From: Nereocystis luetkeana
Lineage: Eukaryota > Sar > Phaeophyceae > Laminariales > Laminariaceae
Direction of reading: 5' to 3'
NCBI GenBank assembly: GCA_031213475.1
Contig: JARUPZ010000027.1
Span: 4,899,132 to 4,963,131 of the forward strand
Length of the DNA: 64,000 bases
The notes under the pieces are model-generated. The model was not told where the DNA came from. It did no database searches and saw nothing but the letters and a program-made list of their open reading frames with translations. A program made the position numbers and the translations under genes. This document shows, in pieces, positions 51,548-62,500 of this stretch. How positions within the stretch are numbered: position 1 is the stretch's first letter; the number at the start of each line of letters is the position of its first letter.

Positions 51548-52224
51548 CACAGCTGTTTTATACCAGGTACCTGGTACCCTGGTATTGTTTTTTTTTTTTC
51601 CAAAATAAATACCTGGTACGAGTAAGTGGTCTAGACTCCCGGTACTACTGCTGCCGTCAAGCAAAGTGACGGCTGTAGTGCCATATGCTCTCGAGTCAAA
51701 CAAAGTGCCCCCACGGCTGTCTCGTGGGCCGGATTAAGCCACAGGGAGCCAGAGACCCGAGACTGTTGAAAAACGCGGAGCAATTTACTACTGATAGTTC
51801 TCACGACAGATTTACAAGCTCGAGTATCGTTAATACTAATTTCAATATTAATAGTAGATACTGGTATCTCTCTAGGGTGAGGAATCAGGAGCGTCACTGG
51901 ATGTACGCATGAACTGATGAAGCTGGGTAGAAAGGATGTTTAATGTCAAGACAACACACACAGATAAAATGTACAGAGTGTATATGACATTGGGTGTTAA
52001 AAACGAAGGCATGCATTAGATCATACTACTGACGGTACGGCCACGCCTCCGGCGGTGACGCTAGTATATACCTACAGCAGTCCTGTATCACATGGGGGGC
52101 AGAAGGTTAGACACTACAGTATACCCACGCGGCTTGTTCGGAATGGACCGCCGTCAAGAACCCTTCGAACTCTCGAGCTGGATGTTCTAAGTATTATAAT
52201 ATTAATAGTACATAACAGATCAAA

Positions 52225-52557
52225 TCGATGCAGATCGGTCGCCCCGGTGGTTCAAGTGGTTAACCTCGAATTCTACTTGTTTGAGTCCTGGGTTCGAGCC
52301 CCAAGAGGGTCGGACTTTGACTTTATTTGCAAAAATAAAAAAAGGGATTCAATTGTTGAGAGCGCCTTGCAGCGTGGGTAGGCACAATTCGATGCGAATC
52401 GACGAGGGAAGAAAAGGCTGAAATCTTCTCGCGATAAAAAATGAAGGCACGTACCGTAGCGGGAAGGGGGGAGAAGAGCCTGCTATGTGACCCCGGATCT
52501 GAGTTACGAGTTGGAAGGAGAGAGAGAAGAAGATGTGCGAAGATAATGAATGGGAGG

Positions 52558-52601
<44 letters not shown>

Positions 52602-52617
52602 AAAAAAAAAAAAAAAG
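52225..52617 (+). mobile_element. tRNA-derived SINE with poly-A tail, complete copy (family E)
   Basis: The head 52228-52313 is tRNA-like: an A-box-like TGGTTCAAGTGG and a B box GGGTTCGAGCCCC, closing with AGGGTCGGAC. A body of about 240 bases follows, shared with 53438-53662 and with 17110-17400 (inverted). It ends in about 60 A with one G. Reverse transcription by LINE machinery is the usual mechanism (inference). Confidence 0.85.
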
Positions 52618-52799
52618 ATCAAAAAGAAAACAAAGGGACAACGATAAAGAACAATTCTTCATCACAGAGCAACGACGTCAACACCAACGAACAGCAGAAC
52701 CAAAAAAACGATACGTACGACGATGGTGGTGGTTGGTGATGGCGATGGCGCACATGCATATATGCTTCGTATATAGGACGCATGCTACACAGCAAGCAG

Positions 52800-52945
52800 C
52801 AGAGTGCGGTGAGTGTTCTTCGTTTTTTTCCCGACGACATCCACCACAACCAGTGTCCGTGCCGATTCTCCAATCCTCGAGTGATACAGAGAGATACAAG
52901 CTCTGTGGCCACAAAAAAACACGCCACAGAATCTGAAATACTTCC
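52800..52945 (+). repeat. Family H copy
   Basis: Contains gacatccaccacaaccagtg, tccgtgccgattctccaatc and a damaged form of the tagaagagatacaagctc segment, as in 15900-16060. Confidence 0.7.
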
Positions 52946-53017
52946 TCCTCGGGTACTGTACTACATTGTTTATGCGGTAATAAGAAGGGTGTAGGTAGAC
53001 CATGCCATGCCAGTAAA

Positions 53018-53295
53018 TAGAGAGGTGCACCATTTTTTTTCTGAGGCTCTCCCCCCGAGATGAGCTGTTACACTATTATTGATATCGTATAGCAAGTCAC
53101 CCTAAAGCTGACGTCCAGAAAAGAAAGGAGGAAGAGCAAAATGGTTGATGAATAATCCCATGACCTCGTAATAGTATACATATAACAAATAATAAAGTTT
53201 TTGCGAAACAAGGGAATAATGCCATTGTTCCGACGATTTTGGCCCTGTGATTCAGAAAACATATTTTTTAGCCAAAATGTGCTCAAACCTCCTAT
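53018..53295. mobile_element. Degraded family D element
   Basis: gagaggtgcaccattttttt and tctgaggctctcccc at the left, atgaataatcccatgacc inside, and gccaaaatgtgctcaaacct at the right resemble 47125-47374. Confidence 0.5.
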
Positions 53296-53437
53296 CATCT
53301 ACCTGGTATCATTCTGGACCACGCGTCGTACGTAATTATGATACTATGATCGTCATGATTCCACTACGCGAACTAATGTATTTCGACCTGCATGATAACT
53401 GTTAATACTACAACTACTATTAACACTTATTATACTC

Positions 53438-53662
53438 AGTTGTTGAGAGCGCCTTGCAGCGTGGGTAGGCACAATTCGATGCGAGTCGACGAGGGAAGAA
53501 AAGGCTGAAATCTTCTCGCGATAAAAATGAAGGCACGTACCGTAGCGGGAAGGGGGGAGAAGAGCCTGCTATGTGACCCCGGATCTGAGTTACGAGTTGG
53601 AAGGACAGAGAAGATGATGTGCGAAGATAATAATGAATGGGATGAGAAAAAAAAAAAAAAAA
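53438..53662 (+). mobile_element. SINE family E copy lacking the tRNA head
   Basis: Begins tcagttgttgagagcgcctt; the body is nearly identical to 52357-52555 and ends in a poly-A run. Confidence 0.85.
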
Positions 53663-53783
53663 AATGTCGAGGACCAAAAAAAAACATTCCACGTACACAC
53701 GTACGTTAGTTTGATCAATCAGGAGCCTGGTACTATTTTATTTAACACAACAAGTAAGTACTTCTCCTGTTCAGCATTTTCAC

Positions 53784-53889
53784 CTGGCAACCGAGAACCT
53801 TGATAGCGCCATCATGCCCCAGACTGCGATGGTGGAGCAGGGCATCTTCCTCATACGCATCAGGTTCGCACGAACGACAACCATTCGCA
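53784..53889 (-). CDS. Candidate upstream exon of the beta-helix gene (speculative)
   Basis: A strong pyrimidine tract and CAG acceptor (on the minus strand) precede 53889, and a CAG|GTGAAA donor follows 53784. One frame has an ATG at 53884, a moderately hydrophobic stretch (STIAVWGMMALSRFSVA) and exits in phase 2, as the exon at 44841 requires; that would add a signal-peptide-like N-terminus and give 400 residues. A second frame is also open (EPDAYEEDALLHHRSLGHDG). The implied intron is 8.9 kb and contains a LINE, so the link is weak. Confidence 0.25.
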
Positions 53890-54390
53890 CTGCAGTGGGA
53901 GTGAAGGAAAAGGCAGCGCGACACCAGCAACAACAACAAAACGACAACAACAACAACAACAACAACAACAACGCAGCGGCAGCAGCAGCAAGCAATCAAT
54001 GTGGTAGATAGACTCCAAGTTTTCCTGGTTGCGGATTGGACTGTGCGGCTGACCGCGCGTTGTATATATGCTGCTGCTGCTGCCGCCGCTCTGCTGTGTG
54101 TTGTTGTTGATGGTGTGTGGTGGTGCCTTTGTCTTGTTCGACGGCGGGGGGGGGGGGGGGGTCCTCCTGTACTGCTGTTCACACTGCTGCTGATGATGAT
54201 GTGACGATGATGTGGGCACCCACTATTAATATTAATACCTGTCTGTGCGACGTATGTATGTGTGTGTGTATCTATGGCCGTGGCTGGCTCCGTGGCTCAG
54301 AGCAAAAAGCGAGGACAACAAGCTCGACGGCGTGGAATTAATCTGGAACCGAATCCATTATTATACTCGTACCTTTGCTGTGGTGTATGT

Positions 54391-54423
<33 letters not shown>
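54391..54423. repeat. Poly-T tract
   Basis: About 33 T. Confidence 0.95.
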
Positions 54424-55024
54424 CTCTCTTGCGCTGACTCTCCGTGATTTTCATTTCATTTTTTCTCTTCCTCTTCCTTTTCTGATTGATAAGCCGTACT
54501 CAAGGAGCCGTGTGGCGTGGTTGGAAGACGAACCTGCTCTGCTCGGCTCGTATTGTCTGACGCCAAGGGGCTGGGCATAGTTGACGAACGCAGGGCGGAG
54601 ACGGCAGTCTGGGTAGCAAGGTACCAGGCGGATTAGCAGGGAGAACCTGGCTATACTACTCGTACCACAAGCTGCTGCCGCCACCTAGAAGGTGCTTTGG
54701 GCTTTGGTCTGCCTGTTATTTCCCCTTTGTTATTTTTCCTTGTTACTTTCTCCTTGGTTCTTTGTCTTACTCTGTTCACAAGCAGTGGTGTCTTTTGTTA
54801 TTTCTTCTTTTTTCCAGCTCGTTCTTTTTCAAGTGTAGGCCACCTCGCCTGCGGGGGGGGGGGCACGACAGATTGTTTCTCTTAGATTTTGCTTTCATTT
54901 TTCTTCTTTTTCTTTTTCGACTTGTCTACCTTGTTTTGTTTTCTCTTTGATTGTTTCTTTTCGTTTCACTATTTCATAGATTGCGTATGTCGTGCCTGTC
55001 GTATCTAGTATGATGACATGGCTT

Positions 55025-55215
55025 TGCATTGCCCACTGCAGTTCACACTGCACACGTGGCAACGTAGTATCTCTGTGGCGTAGCTTTGTGACCACAGAAC
55101 TTGTATCTCTTCTAGGATGGAAGAATCGGCACGGACACTGGTTGTGCTGGATGTCGACGGGTAGAAAGAACGGTTTAATGTGAAGAACACACACACACAC
55201 ACACACATGTGGTGT
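55025..55215 (-). mobile_element. Family H copy with (AC)n 3' end
   Basis: gtggcgtagctttgtgacca, aatcggcacggacactggtt and gacgggtagaaagaacggtt, then tgtgaagaac and about ten AC units. This is the longest and cleanest copy. Confidence 0.8.
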
Positions 55216-56339
55216 GTATTCAAGATGAAATTAGGCGGCGAAAGTTTTCCCAGGCTGGAAATAATACGGGCAATATGAATACTATCATACGCCTGGCCTA
55301 CTACTGTAGTACCAGTGTAATACGTACGGGAACCTGGAATAAATGCCCGCGATTTTTGGAAGAGGGGGACAAAGGTTGGGCTACGTATTAATAGTAGCTG
55401 GACTGTGGTTACCATGTACCAGCATACCAGCATGCACACATGCACACACACCTAGCTACATGATCAGCCCAAAGTCTGTCCACACACTGCAAACTCTAGA
55501 CTCCTCACAAACTCCGATCGATGCATGCATGTTGCATGTTCAGTGTTGCATGTAGAGGAGACGAAAAGCCATGCAACCATGGAGCCATGGAACCACGTAC
55601 GGCGAAGAAGAAGGGACAAACAGAAGAGGCGGTCCGATGCCTAAAAACTTCATTGATCGTTTGTTTATTAATAATAGTATGCACCAGTATGAAAAGTCCG
55701 TAAGAAGTGAGAAATGAAAACGAATTATTAATAGTCAAAACCGAGAATCAGACAAAACTCGTTATACTACGACATGTGACCGCAGGGGGCCCGCCTTTGT
55801 ACGTATCGTGTATTGTATTGTGCACATAATAAATCTTTCGTATACGGATACAAAGTAGTCGCAGTATTAATAGTAGTATTTAATACCAGGTACCTGGTAC
55901 CTGGTATTAATAGTAGTTTACTCCTCTTTTAAAAAAGTAAACGTGAATCATACCGGACGATTAAAAAAACACACCGATCAATACCGGGGGTGGTGGTAAC
56001 TTTAATCCTTTGAAGTATTGGAAGTAGCGCCAACGATATGCGCTGTCGTGCTGACATTCCCTACTGCTGGTGTCGTATCAATGGGCTACCGGATGCCCTC
56101 TCGCCCTGTTCATCAGCGAGGGGAGGCTCAGCCGGTCGCCAAACAACAGCGTGCGCATCTATCCCTCCCTGTGGAGGGCATCCCGTGTATAGGGTGACGC
56201 CGCTGTATACAGAGGTGTTGCTATCTCCACACGAAACTTCGTCGCATACTCATACCTGTTACAGGTAGGCACTACGCGAATTCGTAGGGTGTCGGGGCAT
56301 CAACTACTACTATTAATACTGTCAATACGTATTGTAAGG

Positions 56340-56690
56340 TTGGTCGTGTTTATTAGGGTACGAGTATGTACCCGGGTACTTAACCCGGGTGTGACCAAAA
56401 CAACCGGGTTTGGTACCCGCCCCCCCCCCAGAGTATTATCGTGTTCCAAGGGTGGGTTTTAGTATGTACCTGGTAGGGTATACACACCGGGGGTACACGG
56501 GTATCTACCCGAGTATGACCAAAACAGCCAGGTTTGGTACCGGGGTTCCCTATGATAAAGTATCATCATTTTCCAAGGGTGCGTTCAACAGTGAAATACC
56601 TGGTATATATCAGAGGTTGAGTACACGGGTATCTACCCGAGTATTGACACAAACGACCAGGCTCGGTACCCGGACACCGCAGGGTCTAGA
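56340..56690. repeat. Imperfect tandem array, about 120-base units
   Basis: Three units built from ACCCGGGTA or GGGTATCTACCCGAGTAT-type palindromes, gaccaaaacaaccgggtttg and ttccaagggtg segments. Confidence 0.75.
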
Positions 56691-56939
56691 TGTACCCTGC
56701 AAAACCACCTTTGCGACCTTTGATACCACGCCCATGGATAAAAAAGGTAACTCCCACAGCCATTCACTGGTAGGCCCGTCAGCAATGGGAGCACAACCGT
56801 GACTACAAAACATGCGGGTTTTGTTTCGTGCGTGTCCCACCCGCTCTTCTCCTGCACAAAAACGCCCCACCGCCGCCCAACGCGCGCCCCCCCCCCGCCC
56901 GCGCCGACGGGCAAGAAAACCAAACCTGGTGAAAGCCAT

Positions 56940-57037
56940 TTAACCTTTTTAGAACCGCAGTCCCGTTCTGGGGGACAAAGCAGTAAAATTCTAAGTAATT
57001 TGTCCCCAAAAATGGGACTGCAGTCCTAAAAGGGTTA
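56940..57037. mobile_element. TTAA hairpin element
   Basis: TTAACCTTTTTAGAACCGCA at the left, CTGCAGTCCTAAAAGGGTTA at the right. Confidence 0.85.
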
Positions 57038-57748
57038 TTTATTTATAACCCCTGTTGGGGCTTGAGAGGGAAAAAAAAATGACCATCAAAAGCGACGACT
57101 ACCGGTATACAGCAAAAGGGCCACTGCGTCATTGATTGGTGGATTATTGAAAAAAAAATTGGTGTCCGAGTCACAACGCAAGGAGTCGTGCGGCAGGGGC
57201 GCAGGATGCTTGGTCCTCTCTACCCGTGCTGCTGGTAACGGCAGACCGGTCGTTCTTCTGGTCGCTATCAACAAACTGGTCGTTGTTTTCGGTCGCCATC
57301 TCGGGGTCGCAAAAGGGGGATAACTAGGTACGTGACTCTCAAGGCTTGACCAATGAACTATTTGTTCCCCCGGAGGACTGAATTTGACGGGTGGGTGGGT
57401 AAAAAAGGCGGCATGCGGCCACCGAATGCTCGCCAGAGAAGTAAGCACCTTTCACAACGGTAGCTCAGTTGCACGTCACGGAGCAGCTCCACGGAAACTA
57501 CGAGAAGGCATCACATCGAATCGAAAACTCCGGACACCAAATCCCTTTTCTCGAACAGCTAGATGTGCGGTCTCGCGATCTCAGCTCGTACACGTCTAAA
57601 GCGCTACCACGTATACACCCTCCTCCCCCCCCCCCGAAAAAAAAACACCGCAAAGGACGATGGCCAAAAAGTCCATTCGCAACAACGCTGCCGTGCGCCG
57701 CCTCTTCGTGTAGAAACCCGTCCGCCCGACCTCGCTCGCCGAAGGACA

Positions 57749-59538
57749 CTACTTGGGCATTCCGCCAAACATGCCCATGATGTTGTCCAGCATGGACGGT
57801 GGTCGTAGCCGAAGGTTGAAATAGGTCGACGCGATGGTCTCGACGTACTGAGTTGGCGAGGAGCGCGCGTGGTCGTAAGTGCAAACGTGGCGGTGACGGA
57901 CACACACAAAAAGCGCGAGCGGAAGGGCGGGGCGAAAGAAGGCGTGTGAAACAAGGGGAATGACAGGACAGGAAACTATTTGTAGACACGAGCCCGTCAG
58001 ATAATGGAACGGGTCAACGATTTCACCGACCCTGCTCCCCGCTTGGCACCTTGGCCTCACGCCGACCTGATCTCACCCGGACCTGCGCCCTCCAGCTCGA
58101 CCCTGTGGGGGTATAATTAGCCGTCGAAAGGACCCACCAAGTGCCCTGATCCGACACGGCTTTATCCGCCAAAAGCGGGGTTTCTACATCTCACAGGCTC
58201 GTTTCTACAAATTAATTGCGCCGAAGTAGATCAGAGATGCGGTTCGGAAGCAAGGGTGTTTCAAGAGGTTACGGTTTTCAGCACCCAACGAAACGACAGC
58301 GCTTATCGAGATATGCTTAATTCTGGGGCATGCACGCGCCCAGCGTCGGACCCGTACTACGATAGGGCATATAAATACTGTACTATCTAATTTTTTCTAA
58401 GGCCTCCTCACTTGAGGAACTCCATACTATAACTGAGTCAACCAAAACTGACCGTGTGAGAAAGTCCGTATCCGTTGTAACCCCAAGAAAAATCCCATAT
58501 ACATACGGCCTAAAATATAGATGTACAACGAAAAATAGTGTGCAACATGCCCTAAATTTATAGGGTAAACAAGGCATGCCTTGTTGGGTGGATAAAGCAT
58601 GCCTTATTGCGTAGATAAAGTATGCCTTATTGGGTATATACGGCAGGCCTTATTGGGTAGATAGAGCAGGCCATACTGGGTAGATAGGACAGTCCTCGAA
58701 ATGAAAACGCCTACTGCACAAGAAAAAAAAACACCCCAAAAACTTGACACCTTTGAGAACCAACGTATGTATGATATGACACGCGGCGTCTAAACTTGAT
58801 GAACAATTCCTAAAGGGGCTACTCGCTTCTACGTAGGAAAAAAAGTGAACAGAACAAAGGAACAGTTAAGACATAATTTGGATGTGCAAAGGTATTGAGT
58901 AGTTTCTGTACTAAATCGATTACGGCATCGAAAGCCGACAGTAGCTAGGAAGAGGTGGCCTCCGCGAAAAAATGGCAGCAACCTCGGGCAGTAGACTTCC
59001 AGTGCCGTCCTGTATCGTGAGATTTCCAGTACACTGGGGTACCCATTAAAATGCCATCCGGTTTAAGGCTATACATAGTACCAGGTAAGAGATGATGCCG
59101 AGTAGATCGGCTTGTCACGAGAACACACTATTCGGGGCTACTGTACTAATAGTGCGAATGAGATCATTTTTTTCAGTAGTAAAAGACAGGACCATACTGA
59201 ACATAAGACCATTTTTTAGGGTTTTTCACGGGGTGGTCTTCAAAAATGGGCACACCACTGTATCGTGGTACATTGACACGCCTACCATACACACCGAAGG
59301 CGTCAGCAGAAGCTTAAGACAGACGACGCGAAAAAAAAAAAAACGCAGGCGGACCAGAAACTTACCCCGAACAGGGCCTCGTCCTTGGACAGGTCGGCCC
59401 GGTACATGTCAAGCAGCTTCTGAAAAACTGGTGCGGCGTCGTACTCGCAAGTCTTGAGCAGCAGTACGCAAAACTCCAACAACCCCTTTGGCTTGTTCTG
59501 TTGTTTGCTCTGACAGCGATGAAACCCGCACAGAGGCG

Positions 59539-59576
<38 letters not shown>

Positions 59577-62500
59577 CCCGGCGGTAAAGCAGATAGTTCG
59601 AAAAAAAACTTCAGAGCCGTGCAGCCTGATACCCACAGCGTAGATACCCATCACGTAGTACATGAGCAACACATAGCGGGAGTGGGCGGACTGTCCCGCA
59701 AAAGGCCCTTGCTGCAAAGTACATGAGCAACACATAGCGGGAGTGGGCGGACTGTCCCGCAAAAGGCCCTTGCTGCAACGAACACGATTCGGCGTTTGGT
59801 CGCGCAAAGGTTGGAGAAGACAGCGGCGGGAAGCCACACGTTGCCAACCGAACACAGAAGCCCAAGCATGAGGCCAAACGCAGAGACAATCGCGGCCGAA
59901 ACTTTTTTGTTTTGTTTTTTGTCCGAGTAGGGTGGGTGAGAGCAGCAGCAGAGCAGCCATCCCTCGATAAGAACCCTCTGAAAGTCTCGTCGACACCCGT
60001 GAAACACCCCCCCCCGCGACAATCCCGACTCACCTTGTAACTCCTCAAGAGCGCGTTGGCGTCTCGCAGGCTTGCCTTGCTCGCGAACTGCAGCACCCCC
60101 TTAGCGGCCTTCAGATCTCTGCGAAGAAGGGTCGAGCGGGACGGCCGATCGCGTGCGGTGGCGGTGGTAGTGGTGGTGGGCGTGAGGTTCAATCGATCTC
60201 GACGACCGAGAAATAACCTCAGTCTACTGCTACTATTGCTACTGCTACTAGTGCTATTACTACTACGTACTATTGCTACTACTACTGCTACTACTGCTAT
60301 TACTACTACGTACGACTATTAATACTACGTACTACTACTACAACTACTGCGGGCGCCATATCTCTGAGCAAAGGCACGCTTACTGCCATAGAAAAAGACG
60401 CAATCACGATGTATTCCACGGGACGAGTAATGTGATAACCAGCTTAAGAACACTCTTGTCAGGACGGCCGTTGGTACCGTTTGCCCGGTCGACATGTCTT
60501 CAAGCCGCTTGCTTGCGCGCTCCCGCATGGTCTGGCGCAACCCGATCTCTCAATATCAGGGAGCGAATCGTTCCGACGAGAGCTTTCACGAAGAACGAAA
60601 CAGCCAAAACAACCTGCACTGCACTTCCGGGAGACACATACCCTAGCTCTGGGAGACGGAAACATCGCGTGCTACGTCTGTGAGGGTCGACACCTCTTCA
60701 GGGCGTACGTACTCGTGGCGTGCTTTCACAAAAAAAAAAAAACGACCGTCGCGGTAAAACCGAGATAAGACAGCGGCCAATAACGTCACATACGAGCGAG
60801 CGCGCAAAACAAAAAAGAGCGCCGGTTCCGTTCGTTCAGACGGTCGGTGCGTGCTACGGGTGTAAGGAGAACACCTATAGTTCTAGAGTCCCCTCTCCAG
60901 ATTTGAGGAGCTCTACTATCAATTCTTCCCCCAACAGCCGACCTCTACAGTTCTGGAAGCCCCCCTTACTGACTTGAAGGAGCTCTACTATCATTTGCTC
61001 ACCCCGCAACCGACTTTTCAGCGCTCGTTCCCTCTTGACAACGGCAACACTGGGTGCTAAAAAAGTCAAACATGATGTTGTAGGAAGGCTCTCTCTCTCT
61101 CGACCAGCATATTTTCCGAAAATCGCCTTTGTTCGGAACTGGAAACCCCTTCCCTCTCTGGAGAGATCGAGCGCTGGAAAAAACGATCGTACCCCTGTGC
61201 GAACTCAACGCTATCTGTACGGTATTGTAAGCTTAAGACCGATACATAACCATCCCATGCGCTTAAAAAATGTAACCCTTTTAGGACCAGACTCCCGTTT
61301 TGGCTACAAGTTACTTGAAATTAGACGCAACAATTGGTTGTCTACAGTAGTGCAGTTTTGAAGGGGGTCAACTCAAAGGGACATTTACTTTGTAGAATGC
61401 ACATCGGATGAAAAATTATCGTACTGGGTACGATTCTTTCAAGCGAGGAGCTCTCCGAAAGCGGGAACCGGTAGCATTGAAAGAATGAACTCCTTATGAG
61501 CCGTACCAGGGCTCAAGCCTTGAAAGAAACTTCTATCAGTAGCCACTGCAAACTGGCCTGCAAACAAAACGGAAGCGAACAAATGGTAAACGCGGGGTGT
61601 CACCTCGCTTCTTCTTCCGGCACGTCTTGCACGATCAGGTCGCACAGCTCCTGCGGTCGCTCGCCGAGCACGAGATATCTCATCCCGCGTTCCGTGTCCC
61701 CTTCGTTCCAGAGGCATCGCCCAAGGAGAGCGCAAAGGCCGGGATCTCCGCTAAAGCGCTGCCCGCGTGCGGCCGTCCAGGCGACCGCGAGCTTGAGGAA
61801 CCGCCCCTGCGATATGTTACGCACAGGTTAAAACGACATATCGCATGATCTATTAGGTGTACACCAAGTAAAACACTCTACGCACGTGGATAGGGTGCTG
61901 CTCGCGCCACCGCATGGCCATGCAACAATCGGCAAGGCTGTACGTAAGGCAAGTCGCTCGAGAGAAACAAGGCGAGGTTGTTGCGCACACACATAGGGCT
62001 TGAAAGCTATCCCACAGCATGTGGGATACGAGGGCGCTTTGTGTGCAGCCCACAAACGTGCTAAAGAATCGCCCGTCGGCCGCGGTCGTAGCGTACTCGG
62101 AATTCGCGGACGCGGGCCGTTCTCACTACTGCCTCACTGCCCAAAGTTTGACTGCAACACTTCCATCATCGAAAGCTCTCGACGTCGAAGTCTATCACGC
62201 GTTCCCATCAGTTCTACTTGCTCAAGCTGCCTGCACTCCGTACCGACCGATCAACGGTAGTCCAATAAAAAACCAGGTGCCAAGCGGGGCCACTGGTCTA
62301 GGGTTGTTTATTTCCGCAGAGCCTAACCTCAAGCGAGGTCAGCATCACGAAACGTCATAGTGTAGGTTATCGTGATATAATGGCTGCCGGCCACTCCAAG
62401 CATCTTCACAACTGTTACGACACGATACCGGAAGGTACCTTGTTCATCGTTATTGGCCAAGACAATCGCGATTCGACGAGCGTATAAAATCCACCTGCAG

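Larger units (their letters stand above)
55216..57748. other. Region upstream of the beta-helix gene and downstream of GET4
   Basis: No gene recognised. It contains repeated TATTAATA and TACCAGGTA motifs (55385, 55735, 55865-55915), an imperfect tandem array (56340-56690) and a TTAA hairpin element (56940-57037). Confidence 0.4.

Noticed and set aside
52228-52313. tRNA gene
   Set aside because: A and B boxes are present but the cloverleaf is poor and the unit continues into a SINE body with a poly-A tail, repeated elsewhere.
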